Of a stretch of DNA of 64,000 bases, positions 39,301-47,346 are shown piece by piece. The position numbers and the translations under genes are program-made. The stretch is from contig VBWE01000032.1 in NCBI GenBank assembly GCA_006218065.1, positions 20,397-84,396 on the forward strand. Direction: 5' to 3'. Every line of letters begins with the position of its first letter. Position 1 is the first letter of the stretch. The notes beneath the pieces are model-generated. The model was not told where the DNA came from. It saw only the letters and a program-made list of their open reading frames with translations, and searched no databases. Source of the DNA: Bacteroidota bacterium. Its GTDB lineage: Bacteria; Bacteroidota; Bacteroidia; Palsa-965.

Positions 39301-41676
39301 AGGCTGATATTCGCCGATACGGCCATCAACAGCAGCTGGAGTATCGTACTCGCAGCGGACAAATCGGGTAAGATCATTTTTGTAAGCCGCAGCGTACGTT
39401 ACCTGCTCGGTTATACGGAAGACGAATTGATGGGCGACGGCTGGTGGAAGGTGAGAAGCGACGACCAGGAAGAAAACGACCGTATTAAAAAGAACGTGAT
39501 CGACATGAATTCGTCGCAGCGGCAGAGCAGTTACATTACCGCTGTAAAAACGAAAAACGGCAAACTCCGCTGGATTCAATGGGTGGATACCATGCTCGAA
39601 AGCGGCGTGAAGGTGGGCATCGGGCAGGATGTAACCGACCGCAGGGAAATCGAACAGCGGTACAGGCATATCGTGGAAGCGGCCAACGATATTATTTATA
39701 CGACGGATTTTCGCGGCAATTTTACGTACATCAATGAAGTGGGTGCAAAGCTCACCGGTTACAGCCGCGAAGAACTGAACAAGATGCGCTTCTTCGACCT
39801 GCTTCCTGCATCGAACCGCGAAGAAGTAGTCCGGTTTTACCAGCGCCAGTTCACGAAAAAGGCGGTCAGCTCGTACCATGAATTCATGATCCACCATAAA
39901 GACGGTCATGAAATCTGGGTAGGACAAACCGTGCGTGCCTTGTTCGATGAACACCGCCGCGGGTACATTAAAGGTTTCCAGTCCATCGCGCGCGACATCA
40001 CGGAGAAAAAACGGTACGAAGAAGAACTGGAAAAACTGTCGCTCGTGGCCAGCGAAACCATCAACGGCGTCCTGATCAGCGACCCGGAAAACCGCGTGGA
40101 ATGGGCCAATGAAGGTTTTACGCGCATCACGGGTTATCTCCTGCGGGAAATCAAGGGAAAGCGGATCGGCGATTTGCTGGCCGGCGAAAAAACGGATCTC
40201 GAGACGATCGAAGTGGCGCGGCGGAAAACGGCACGCGGCGACGGGTTCATCATCGAACTGCTCGTGTATCATAAAGACGGCCGCGAAATATGGATTTCGA
40301 TTTCCAATACGCCGATCGTGGACGAGAACGGAAAAATGCTGAAGCAGATCGAAATTTTCACCGACATCACGGAGAAAAAAGCGTACGAAGAACAACTCAG
40401 CCGGTATTCCATCCGGCTCGAAATCCTGAACCGGGCCAAGCAGGATATTCTCCAGGCGCAGAATATGCAGGAAATGACGCAGAGCGCGCTGTACAACCTG
40501 GCCCGGCGGATCAGTTACTGCAACCGGCTTTCCATGGCCATCTTCGATCATTCGCGCGGCATGGCCGACTTGTATTACATCGACATGGATAATAAAAACG
40601 AGATGGTGCAGAAAGAATATGCGCTCGGTGATTTCCGCAGCCTGCCGTACCTGCGCGAAAACAAACACATGCTCGTGCACGATCTCGAAGTGGAAGAAAT
40701 TCTTTCCGGAACGGACAGTGAAAACCTGAGTTACGGTGTCCGCTCGTACCTGATCATGCCGCTTTATTCGCAGAACGAACTGATCGGCTCGATCAACCTT
40801 GGTTCGTCAAAAACGCATGCGATCACCGACGATGATGTACAACTGGTGCGCGAAGTCTCCGATTCCATGGCTATCGCGGTCCAGCAGCGCCGCTACCAGG
40901 AAATCATCATGCAGAAGAACAAGGACATTTCCGACAGCATCAACTACGCGCAGCGTATCCAGGAAGCGATCCTGCTTCCCGGCGATATGCTGAAGCAGGA
41001 ACTGAACGACGCTTTTGTTTTTTACCAACCGAAAGACGTACTCAGCGGCGATTTTTACTGGGTGGAGAAGTGGGACAAACTGACTTATGTGGCCGTAGCC
41101 GATTGCACGGGGCACGGGGTTCCCGGCGCGCTGCTCAGCCTGATGGGAAATAACCTGCTGTACCAGTCGGTGCAGGAACGTCACCTGAACCGCCCGGCTG
41201 CCGTGCTCGATTATATCAATACAGGCATCCAGAAAACGCTGAACCAGTTCAAAACCGCCGGCGAAATGCTCGACGGCATGGATATCGCGCTCTGCATTTT
41301 CGATCACGAGCATAACCGTTTGTTTTACTCCGGCGCCGTGAATCCCTTGTGGATCGTGCGCGACGGCGTGATCATCGAAGTGCGCGGCGACCGGTATTCC
41401 ATCGGCAGCTACAGCGAAACACCGTTCCGTTTCAGCAACCACGAAGTGGAATTGAAAGCCGGCGATATGATTTACCTGTTCAGCGACGGTTTTGCGGACC
41501 AGTTCGGCGGCCCCAATTTTAAAAAATACTCGTACGCGCGGCTGCGCGATTTACTCACCCGCCACGCGCACCTGTCCACCGAAGAACAAAAGAAAATCGT
41601 GGAAGACGCTTTCGTAAACTGGCGGAACGGGAATACGCAAACGGATGATGTGTGCGTGGTGGGGATTAAGGTGTGA
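36400..41676 (+). CDS. Sensor protein: two-component-regulator-type beta-propeller, Y_Y_Y, TM region, PAS domains, GAF-like domain, SpoIIE/PP2C phosphatase
   Basis: Reg_prop motifs IYQDSYGFIWIGTDGGAARFDG etc.; YKLEGYDADWGPPSESGLISYSNLPPGDYRLLVKAGNSAGAWSEPAVFAFRITPPFWKTWWF; PAS (HIVEAANDIIYTTDFRGNFTYINEVGAKLTGYS); PP2C SGDFYWVEKWDKLTYVAVADCTGHGVPGALLSLMG. No HisKA/HATPase seen. Confidence 0.9.
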   Translation: MQNEIRRAGLHSAAGCMARRRGNTIHFLLLLMSLLAHDATLRAQQYNFQHYNVSDGLPQSQINCIYQDSYGFIWIGTDGGAARFDGKKFVVFDTDNGLLQNRVRGISETGQAILIASDSGICEVTGKAVHKIRFNPSSGIDKVRGFAKGAKDEILVMTNAGLWKYENGAISRLSLGSPVNILEVRTVYVDSKGILWVGTERNGLFRFQWQQGKYIIQPFASQSDLSVQKIRGVIEHERGELWVATSGEGLFSFDGSSYTRLQLPENENVAFFTSTCKDADENMWFGSWGGGLVQYKKSVFKSFSKNNGLYDDVISCLFADRDGNVWIGSFTSGVMVYAGQQFSMFTKASGLPDENIRSIVYDENSNVWMATLGGLARFDGIELTTITEKEGLSYNRIGALASDQKGKLYIGTLSGEINVLEKGKITVYKDREQLPAGEIISLAYGKDGSLWIGTVYAGLVRFRDNTFERVASGGLLEGNPIWALHEDTAGTLWLGTEKGILRMENGEPQKIKSKNKRTSPEIRINAITSDKDYIYFATYGTGVWRYELKKQALQFIDKKEGLSSNYTTGFLWLNNNKMLLVSTITGLDRVEFIGNMTTTFRHFGKADGLGNMEFSPGAMTLGRDGKVWLGTSSGAIIYDLAAEKRNKAKPLVVLRGLSMMNEKPDWTNYSDSISSKLNIPVNPEFPHDKNYLSFDFAAIQFGPGVNLRYQYKLEGYDADWGPPSESGLISYSNLPPGDYRLLVKAGNSAGAWSEPAVFAFRITPPFWKTWWFFLGMLLLIFLICLGLMLFYRRVKSEFMSKRETEYMLPTSRMILFFAATVYPLDCILCSLFDRTVNMQPVVACLIAVLLLGLAAGTYFYEYFRKNISLLMTVLFPLVVFHFLYLNKINQLSPVTVTALIISILALGIVVDSWRSLAVISGFVIIFGSWLGFSVDAPQYNPWLFVLGIITSLLIAFLALLVRHNMFNRLIFADTAINSSWSIVLAADKSGKIIFVSRSVRYLLGYTEDELMGDGWWKVRSDDQEENDRIKKNVIDMNSSQRQSSYITAVKTKNGKLRWIQWVDTMLESGVKVGIGQDVTDRREIEQRYRHIVEAANDIIYTTDFRGNFTYINEVGAKLTGYSREELNKMRFFDLLPASNREEVVRFYQRQFTKKAVSSYHEFMIHHKDGHEIWVGQTVRALFDEHRRGYIKGFQSIARDITEKKRYEEELEKLSLVASETINGVLISDPENRVEWANEGFTRITGYLLREIKGKRIGDLLAGEKTDLETIEVARRKTARGDGFIIELLVYHKDGREIWISISNTPIVDENGKMLKQIEIFTDITEKKAYEEQLSRYSIRLEILNRAKQDILQAQNMQEMTQSALYNLARRISYCNRLSMAIFDHSRGMADLYYIDMDNKNEMVQKEYALGDFRSLPYLRENKHMLVHDLEVEEILSGTDSENLSYGVRSYLIMPLYSQNELIGSINLGSSKTHAITDDDVQLVREVSDSMAIAVQQRRYQEIIMQKNKDISDSINYAQRIQEAILLPGDMLKQELNDAFVFYQPKDVLSGDFYWVEKWDKLTYVAVADCTGHGVPGALLSLMGNNLLYQSVQERHLNRPAAVLDYINTGIQKTLNQFKTAGEMLDGMDIALCIFDHEHNRLFYSGAVNPLWIVRDGVIIEVRGDRYSIGSYSETPFRFSNHEVELKAGDMIYLFSDGFADQFGGPNFKKYSYARLRDLLTRHAHLSTEEQKKIVEDAFVNWRNGNTQTDDVCVVGIKV

Positions 41677-41685
41677 GCTTTGCCG

Positions 41686-42324
41686 TTACTTTTTCTTTAA
41701 CTCTATTATACAATACTCTACATAACACCTTGCATTTTTGCCTTTACGGCGAATATAAACAACATGAAGCCCATAGTGCGTTGATACTATACCCACTTTT
41801 TTAGCTTCGATCTTCCTAGCCTGGTCATTAAATTGCGGATCAAGGTACGTGGGATAAGAATAACCGAAATCACATTGAGGCATAATGGAGTCCGAATAAG
41901 GTGTTAAAACGCAAAGGCTGTCAATCCCGATTAAATCAACTTGTTTTTGGAACTGCTTTGCTAAAATAAGTGCCCTGGCAGGTTTTATTTTGGACGTATC
42001 GATATATATCTGAGCAAATGAAAAAGGGATTTCCTCTTGCGCAAAAAATGGTTTTATTAAGAAATACCGGTCTGAATATTCGAATACAAGTACAGCACCG
42101 GTCTTATTGAAAAATATAAGCGAATCATCTTTGTTCTCGAATTGCGGGTTTTCTATATTCCGGTGAATGTGGTATGCCTTGTATGGCATACTGCTGTACT
42201 TTGAAACGATTACTGAATCATTTGCAGCTGTTTCGAATTCTGCAATAATGGCTTGGACATTCTTTTCCTGTGCATTGCATTTGTATAAGGCAAAAACAAG
42301 AAAGCAAGAAAGAAGAATTCTCAT
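41686..42324 (-). CDS. Hypothetical secreted protein
   Basis: 212-aa ORF with N-terminal hydrophobic segment MRILLSCFLVFALYKCNAQ. Confidence 0.65.
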   Translation of the reverse strand: MRILLSCFLVFALYKCNAQEKNVQAIIAEFETAANDSVIVSKYSSMPYKAYHIHRNIENPQFENKDDSLIFFNKTGAVLVFEYSDRYFLIKPFFAQEEIPFSFAQIYIDTSKIKPARALILAKQFQKQVDLIGIDSLCVLTPYSDSIMPQCDFGYSYPTYLDPQFNDQARKIEAKKVGIVSTHYGLHVVYIRRKGKNARCYVEYCIIELKKK

Positions 42325-42333
42325 CGTTGTTTG

Positions 42334-43029
42334 TTACGGCTTCTTCCCGTGCTTCGATTCGCCGCCCATGAGCGCGTAGGTAACCAGGTTGGCGCCCATC
42401 TTCAGCGCTTTGGTACGCGCTTCCTGTGAATCGTGGTGTACTTCGGGACTTTCCCAGCCGTCGCCTAAATCGCATTCGAAATCATAAAAGCAAACGAGGC
42501 GGCCCTGCCAGATGAGCCCGAATCCCTGCGGCGCTTTTTTATCGTGCTCGTGAATTTTCGGAAGACCTTGTGCAAAATCATATACCTGGTGATAGATGGG
42601 ATGCGAGAAAGGCAATTCGATAAGATCGAGTTCAGGGAAAATTTTTTTCAGCTGCGGGCGGATGAATTTGTCCAGGCCGTAGTTGTCGGAAATATGCAGA
42701 AAGCCCCCGGCAATCATATAGTTCCGCAGGTTGTCCGCTTCCTGTGCCGAAAAAACCACGTTGCCGTGACCGGTCATGTGGATGAACGGATGGTTGTAAA
42801 TATCCGGGCTGCCCGCTTCCACAACGGCCTGCTCGGGGTTGATATTCGTTTTCAGGTTTTCGTTGCAGTATTTGATCAGGTTCGGCACCGATGTTTCCAG
42901 GTTAGCGTACCAGTCGCCGCCGCCGCTGTATTTCAGCAGGCCGAGCTGGTAAGTGGCCGCCGGCTTCGTGAACGAAGTAAGCAGGACGAACAAACCGATG
43001 GAAGAAAAAAGGATTTGAAATTTTCGCAT
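42334..43029 (-). CDS. DUF4159 domain protein
   Basis: GLLKYSGGGDWYANLETSVPNLIKYCNENLKTNINPEQAVVEAGSPDIYNHPFIHMTGHGNVVFSAQEADNLRNYMIAGGFLHISDNYGLDKFIR. Confidence 0.85.
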   Translation of the reverse strand: MRKFQILFSSIGLFVLLTSFTKPAATYQLGLLKYSGGGDWYANLETSVPNLIKYCNENLKTNINPEQAVVEAGSPDIYNHPFIHMTGHGNVVFSAQEADNLRNYMIAGGFLHISDNYGLDKFIRPQLKKIFPELDLIELPFSHPIYHQVYDFAQGLPKIHEHDKKAPQGFGLIWQGRLVCFYDFECDLGDGWESPEVHHDSQEARTKALKMGANLVTYALMGGESKHGKKP

Positions 43030-43038
43030 GGGATTAAA

Positions 43039-44682
43039 CTACTTGGTAAGAACCATATCTTTTTTGATCTCGGGAATCGAACCGATATCAAAAACCAGTA
43101 CGTTGTCGATAAGCGTTTTGTAACCGGCGGCTTCGATGTTGATCACGTATTTGCCCGGGGGAAGCGCCATCACGTATTTCCCGTTCTGCGGAACCGGTTT
43201 GTACGTACCGACTTCTTCCTGCGATTTCGAATTGGTTACGGTGATAATCGCATCGAGGTTTTTGCTCGAGTCGGGGGTAAGTATTTTACCGGTTACCAGC
43301 GTGTAACTGGTTTCCTGGATTTCATCGAACACGACGCGGAAAATATCGAGATCGCCGACACCGCCTTCACGCACGGTAGAAATATACGCGACACGGTTAT
43401 TCTCCGTAAACGAAATCGTCACGTTATCGTCCGGCGTGTTGATCGGGTAGCCGATATTTTTCGGGTTTGTCCAGGTATTGTCTTCTTCGTTCCAGGTGCT
43501 GACGAAAATATCGTAGCCGCCCATGCTGTTATGTCCTTTGGATGCGAAGTAAAGCGTTCTTCCGTCGGGCGCCATGAAAGGAAAATCTTCATCGTACCCG
43601 GAATTGAGCGAGGTGATGTTCTGCGCAAGCGCCCATGCTCCGGTAGGAAGTTTCCGCGCCATCCAGATATCAAGGCCGCCCTGTCCGCCTTCGCGCTTGC
43701 TGGAAAAAAAGATCACGTTACCGTCGGGCGAAAGCGAGCCGGCCGTTTCAAATGCCTTATTTACGTTGTCGTTCAGTTTTTCCGGTTTCTGGAAAGTCTT
43801 GTTGTTCATGGACAGGTAAATGTCGCCGGCGGTGGAAACGTTATCAATATAAACAGTCATCCATTTCCCGTCGGCCGACAAACCGACAGCCTGTTCGTCG
43901 TAATTCCCGTTCACAGGCGGCCCCACGTTTTTCGATTTCTGCCATACGCCGTTAAGCGAACCTGATTTCCAGATATCGGAAGCGTAATATCCGTCCACTT
44001 CAACGGTAGCAGCGCCCACATTGCCTTTCCGGCGCGAGGTGAAAACGATCATCTGTTCATCGGCCGTTACAAACGGGTAATAATCCGGGAATTCGCTGTT
44101 GATCTCTTTCCCGAGGTTGGTGAACGTAACCTTGAGCGGATATTTCATCAGGGCCTTGGCATTGTTGCAGGTTTCAATTCCCCGGTCGGCATTGGCCTGT
44201 GCTTCTTTGCCCGTATCTTTTTCTTTGTATTTGGAATACGCCTTGATGGCATCGTCAAAACGCAGCGCGGTCTGGTAAGCCTGCCCGAGGTAGAACCAGC
44301 TGTCCGGCTCGCCTTTGTCCTGCTTAGTCACCACTTCGAGATATTTAACGGCTTCTTTTTTGCTGACGTTGGTTTTCAGGTAGCAAACGCCGAGACGGTA
44401 GTTGTACTCGATGTTCCCGGGCGATTTTGCCACGAGTACTTTGTAGCAGGCTTGCGCCATCGGGTAATTGTTGTGTTTCCAGTGTTCGGCTGCATCTTCC
44501 GGCTCAACGGTTGCGCCGGGCCGTGGCTGGGCAGGAGAAGGCAATGGCAATGCCAGCGCCGCTAAAGCAAGGTAATCGACACGTAAAAGTTGTTTGGACG
44601 GGTCAATGGGCCGTCCTATCAAAATTACGCATTTGGAGCTGAAATTAAAAGCCCTGCTCCCGGAAGATTGCTGTGAATTCAC
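43039..44682 (-). CDS. TPR/PD40 beta-propeller protein with carboxypeptidase-regulatory-like domain, lacking OmpA (start uncertain)
   Basis: YYPFVTADEQMIVFTSRRKGNVG; SLSPDGNVIFFSSKREGGQGGLDIWMARKL; DEDFPFMAPDGRTLYFASKGHNSMGGYDIFVS. The GTG start overlaps a hairpin, so the true N-terminus is probably further in. Confidence 0.85.
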   Translation of the reverse strand: MNSQQSSGSRAFNFSSKCVILIGRPIDPSKQLLRVDYLALAALALPLPSPAQPRPGATVEPEDAAEHWKHNNYPMAQACYKVLVAKSPGNIEYNYRLGVCYLKTNVSKKEAVKYLEVVTKQDKGEPDSWFYLGQAYQTALRFDDAIKAYSKYKEKDTGKEAQANADRGIETCNNAKALMKYPLKVTFTNLGKEINSEFPDYYPFVTADEQMIVFTSRRKGNVGAATVEVDGYYASDIWKSGSLNGVWQKSKNVGPPVNGNYDEQAVGLSADGKWMTVYIDNVSTAGDIYLSMNNKTFQKPEKLNDNVNKAFETAGSLSPDGNVIFFSSKREGGQGGLDIWMARKLPTGAWALAQNITSLNSGYDEDFPFMAPDGRTLYFASKGHNSMGGYDIFVSTWNEEDNTWTNPKNIGYPINTPDDNVTISFTENNRVAYISTVREGGVGDLDIFRVVFDEIQETSYTLVTGKILTPDSSKNLDAIITVTNSKSQEEVGTYKPVPQNGKYVMALPPGKYVINIEAAGYKTLIDNVLVFDIGSIPEIKKDMVLTK

Positions 44683-44703
44683 AGACCCGGAAGCAGGGCT
44701 TTG
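44646..44703 (-). terminator. Terminator hairpin downstream of the 44725-47187 gene
   Basis: aaagccctgcttccgg ... ccgggagcagggctttt on the - strand. Confidence 0.7.
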
Positions 44704-44724
44704 ATTGCCTGCGTATTCGGATGA

Positions 44725-47187
44725 TCAGTTTCGTTTGCTGTAGCCGCGGATCTTGACGTACTGGTACTTTTCGTAAGTCTTTTGATTTGTTTTGAAATCG
44801 CTGCGGTACGTGGGGCCAAGAACGAAGTAACCGACTTTTACCCAGGTTACCCGCGATTCATCGATGCCGCGTACGCGAAGGGCGTTCATGACATTGGTTT
44901 TACATTTTTCTGCGCGATCCTGTGCCAGCGCTTTGTTCGTCGGGAACTTGCGTGTGGGTACCTGCGAAGCGGTCGCGTCGAGTTTCAGTTTGATCGAACC
45001 GTCGCGGCGGATCACTGCGGCAAGCGTATCGCAGAAAGCGGCGAAGTCCGGATCGTCGGCCTGGATCTCACTGATGTTGTACTTGAAGTACATCATGAAT
45101 TTCAAACCGGCTACAGTAGTAAGCGCCTGCTTCGCGCTGTCGCTCGGGGGCGGATTTTCCGGGTCATATACTTCCGGCTGCGGCAGCAGGAGACGAACCG
45201 TGATGAATTTCCCGGTACTCGTGACTTTGAACCGGTCTTCTTTTTTCGAGGGTGCGGCGACTTTCACCGTCAGTATTCCTTCATTGGTTTTGGCATTGCT
45301 CACGTCGATGGTGGTGAAACGTGCGGCTTTCGTGTTCAATTCATCCACCTGGATGAGGTGACTTGTACCAGCCGGAACGTTTTTGAAACGGAACACGCCT
45401 TTCATGGTCGAAGTGATGGCCAGGATTTCGCCCTTGTCGTTTTTCAGAGTCACGACAACGCTGTTCGGCCAGATTTTGGTCGGATCTTCCTTATCCATCA
45501 CGCGGCCTTCGATGTTGATGAAATCACCTTTGGCATTTTTAATGGAATCGGGAGGCGCGGTTTTAATCCTGCCGAGCATGAGGTCGTTTACATCATACGC
45601 TTTTTCAAACGTAGCGTAGGAGGCGTCGCTGGGCACGTCGATGATCTCGGTATAATATTCAACGCCGTTGACCAGGTAAACGAGTTTATATGAACCGCCC
45701 GGTTCGAGCAGGATGGCATACGTTCCTGTTTTCGGGTTCGGACGGTAATTACCGACCAGTTCGCCGGTGGCGTTATTGTAAACGTTTATCTGTACCTGCT
45801 GTGTCAGCGGAGTGCCGTCGGCATTAAAAATGCGGCCGCGGAGCAGCGCGAGATTTTCCGGTTCACCCGAAGGTTTTTCGAGCACGGCCATGTACATGTC
45901 CTTGTCGCCCAGGCTGCCTTCGCGGGCGGAAGAGAAATAGGCGCGCTTGCCGTCAACTGTAGTGGTGTAGAAAATATCGTCATCCGGCGTGTTGATCGGG
46001 TAACCCATGTTGATCGGTTCGGCCCAGTGGCCGGAATCATCCTGTGCAGTGAAGAAAATATCGAAACCGCCCATGGTTTTATGCCCGCTGGAAGCGAAGA
46101 ACAGCGTTGTTTTGTCCGGGTGGATGAACGGTGCATCCTCATCGAAAGGCGTATTGATCGTCGGTCCCAGGTTGATGGCTTTGCTCCAGCGTGTTCCGCC
46201 GATTTTCACGCAGCGGTAAATATCACGTCCGCCGAGCCCGCCTTTGCGGTCGCTCGAAAAGTAGAGCGTGTTTCCGTCGGCAGAAAGACAGGCATGTGTT
46301 TCCCAGTCTTTCGAATTCATATCGCCTTCCATCGGCATCGGCGTGGTCCAGTTGTTCATCGCGTCGAGCGTACTGAAGTAAATATCGCCGCCGTTTTCCT
46401 GTTTGTAGATGAACAGTACTTGTCCGTCCGTCGAAAGCGAGATCGTGGCTTCATTCTCGATCGTATTTACACCGAGCAGGGGAACGGCGGTCGTCCAGGT
46501 ATTGTCGGGCTTGCGGTACGAAACGTAAATATCTTCCGGGTAAAGGCCTTCGATCCCGCGCTCGCCGTAACGGCGCGAAGTGAAGTAGATGATGTTTTCA
46601 TCCAGGGAAACCACCGGGCTGTAGTCTGGCTCAAAGCTGTTGATGCTGTCGCCGAGGTTGGTGATTTTAATGTTCATCGGCGAAGAAGTGAATTCCTTCG
46701 CGTTCTGGCAGATATTGATCCGGTGGTTGACTTCGCGAAGCAGGTCGGGATTTTTAGTGCCGAGCAGGGTTTTGTACGATTCGAACATGGTTTGTGCAGA
46801 ATCGAACTGGGAATTGAGGTGATACGATTGCGCCAGGTAATAGAATGCGTTTTCAGGAGCTTTTTTGATGCTGGGTTCGAATTCGTCGTAATTCCGGCTG
46901 ACGTTTTGGGCCGCCCTGCGCAGGTAGGCGAGTGACTTTCTTTTTTCTGTAGTGGATTTGAGCAGGCAGACGCCCACTTTGTAGTTGATATTGGCCGAAG
47001 AAGAATCGGTACGGTACGCTTCCCGGAAGAACTTGAGCGCCATGCCGTAGTTCTCTTCCAGCATAAGGAAATTTCCCTGGGTAAAATTGTCCTTGTAATT
47101 GCCCGGAATCGGCTCGGTCTGCGACCATGCCGGGTTCACTATAGCGGCAAAGCAGACTGCAGTAATTAGCTTGTACATTCGATTCAT
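44725..47187 (-). CDS. PorE-like TPR/PD40/CRD protein with divergent OmpA-like C-terminus
   Basis: Propeller motifs LSADGNTLYFSSDRKGGLGGRDIYRC, DEDAPFIHPDKTTLFFASSGHKTMGGFDIFF; C-term MMYFKYNISEIQADDPDFAAFCDTLAAVIRRDGSIKLKLDATAS...NKALAQDRAEKCK. Confidence 0.88.
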   Translation of the reverse strand: MNRMYKLITAVCFAAIVNPAWSQTEPIPGNYKDNFTQGNFLMLEENYGMALKFFREAYRTDSSSANINYKVGVCLLKSTTEKRKSLAYLRRAAQNVSRNYDEFEPSIKKAPENAFYYLAQSYHLNSQFDSAQTMFESYKTLLGTKNPDLLREVNHRINICQNAKEFTSSPMNIKITNLGDSINSFEPDYSPVVSLDENIIYFTSRRYGERGIEGLYPEDIYVSYRKPDNTWTTAVPLLGVNTIENEATISLSTDGQVLFIYKQENGGDIYFSTLDAMNNWTTPMPMEGDMNSKDWETHACLSADGNTLYFSSDRKGGLGGRDIYRCVKIGGTRWSKAINLGPTINTPFDEDAPFIHPDKTTLFFASSGHKTMGGFDIFFTAQDDSGHWAEPINMGYPINTPDDDIFYTTTVDGKRAYFSSAREGSLGDKDMYMAVLEKPSGEPENLALLRGRIFNADGTPLTQQVQINVYNNATGELVGNYRPNPKTGTYAILLEPGGSYKLVYLVNGVEYYTEIIDVPSDASYATFEKAYDVNDLMLGRIKTAPPDSIKNAKGDFINIEGRVMDKEDPTKIWPNSVVVTLKNDKGEILAITSTMKGVFRFKNVPAGTSHLIQVDELNTKAARFTTIDVSNAKTNEGILTVKVAAPSKKEDRFKVTSTGKFITVRLLLPQPEVYDPENPPPSDSAKQALTTVAGLKFMMYFKYNISEIQADDPDFAAFCDTLAAVIRRDGSIKLKLDATASQVPTRKFPTNKALAQDRAEKCKTNVMNALRVRGIDESRVTWVKVGYFVLGPTYRSDFKTNQKTYEKYQYVKIRGYSKRN

Positions 47188-47346
47188 AAACGATTGACAG
47201 GCCCGGACGAGTCGATTTGAACGACTGCCAGGCTCCTCTTGTCATGCAAAAATAGCCTTTTATCCCAATAGACAGGCCTTCCGGGTGAAAGATATTAACA
47301 CCGCTTTGTGTTGAGCAGTAGTGCGTTAACCGGTAAATACGGGCGG

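Noticed and set aside
38593-40680. 695-aa - strand ORF
   Set aside because: Antisense shadow of the large sensor/PP2C gene; no recognisable motifs.
42544-43965. 473-aa + strand ORF
   Set aside because: Antisense to DUF4159 and PD40 genes, low-complexity shadow composition.
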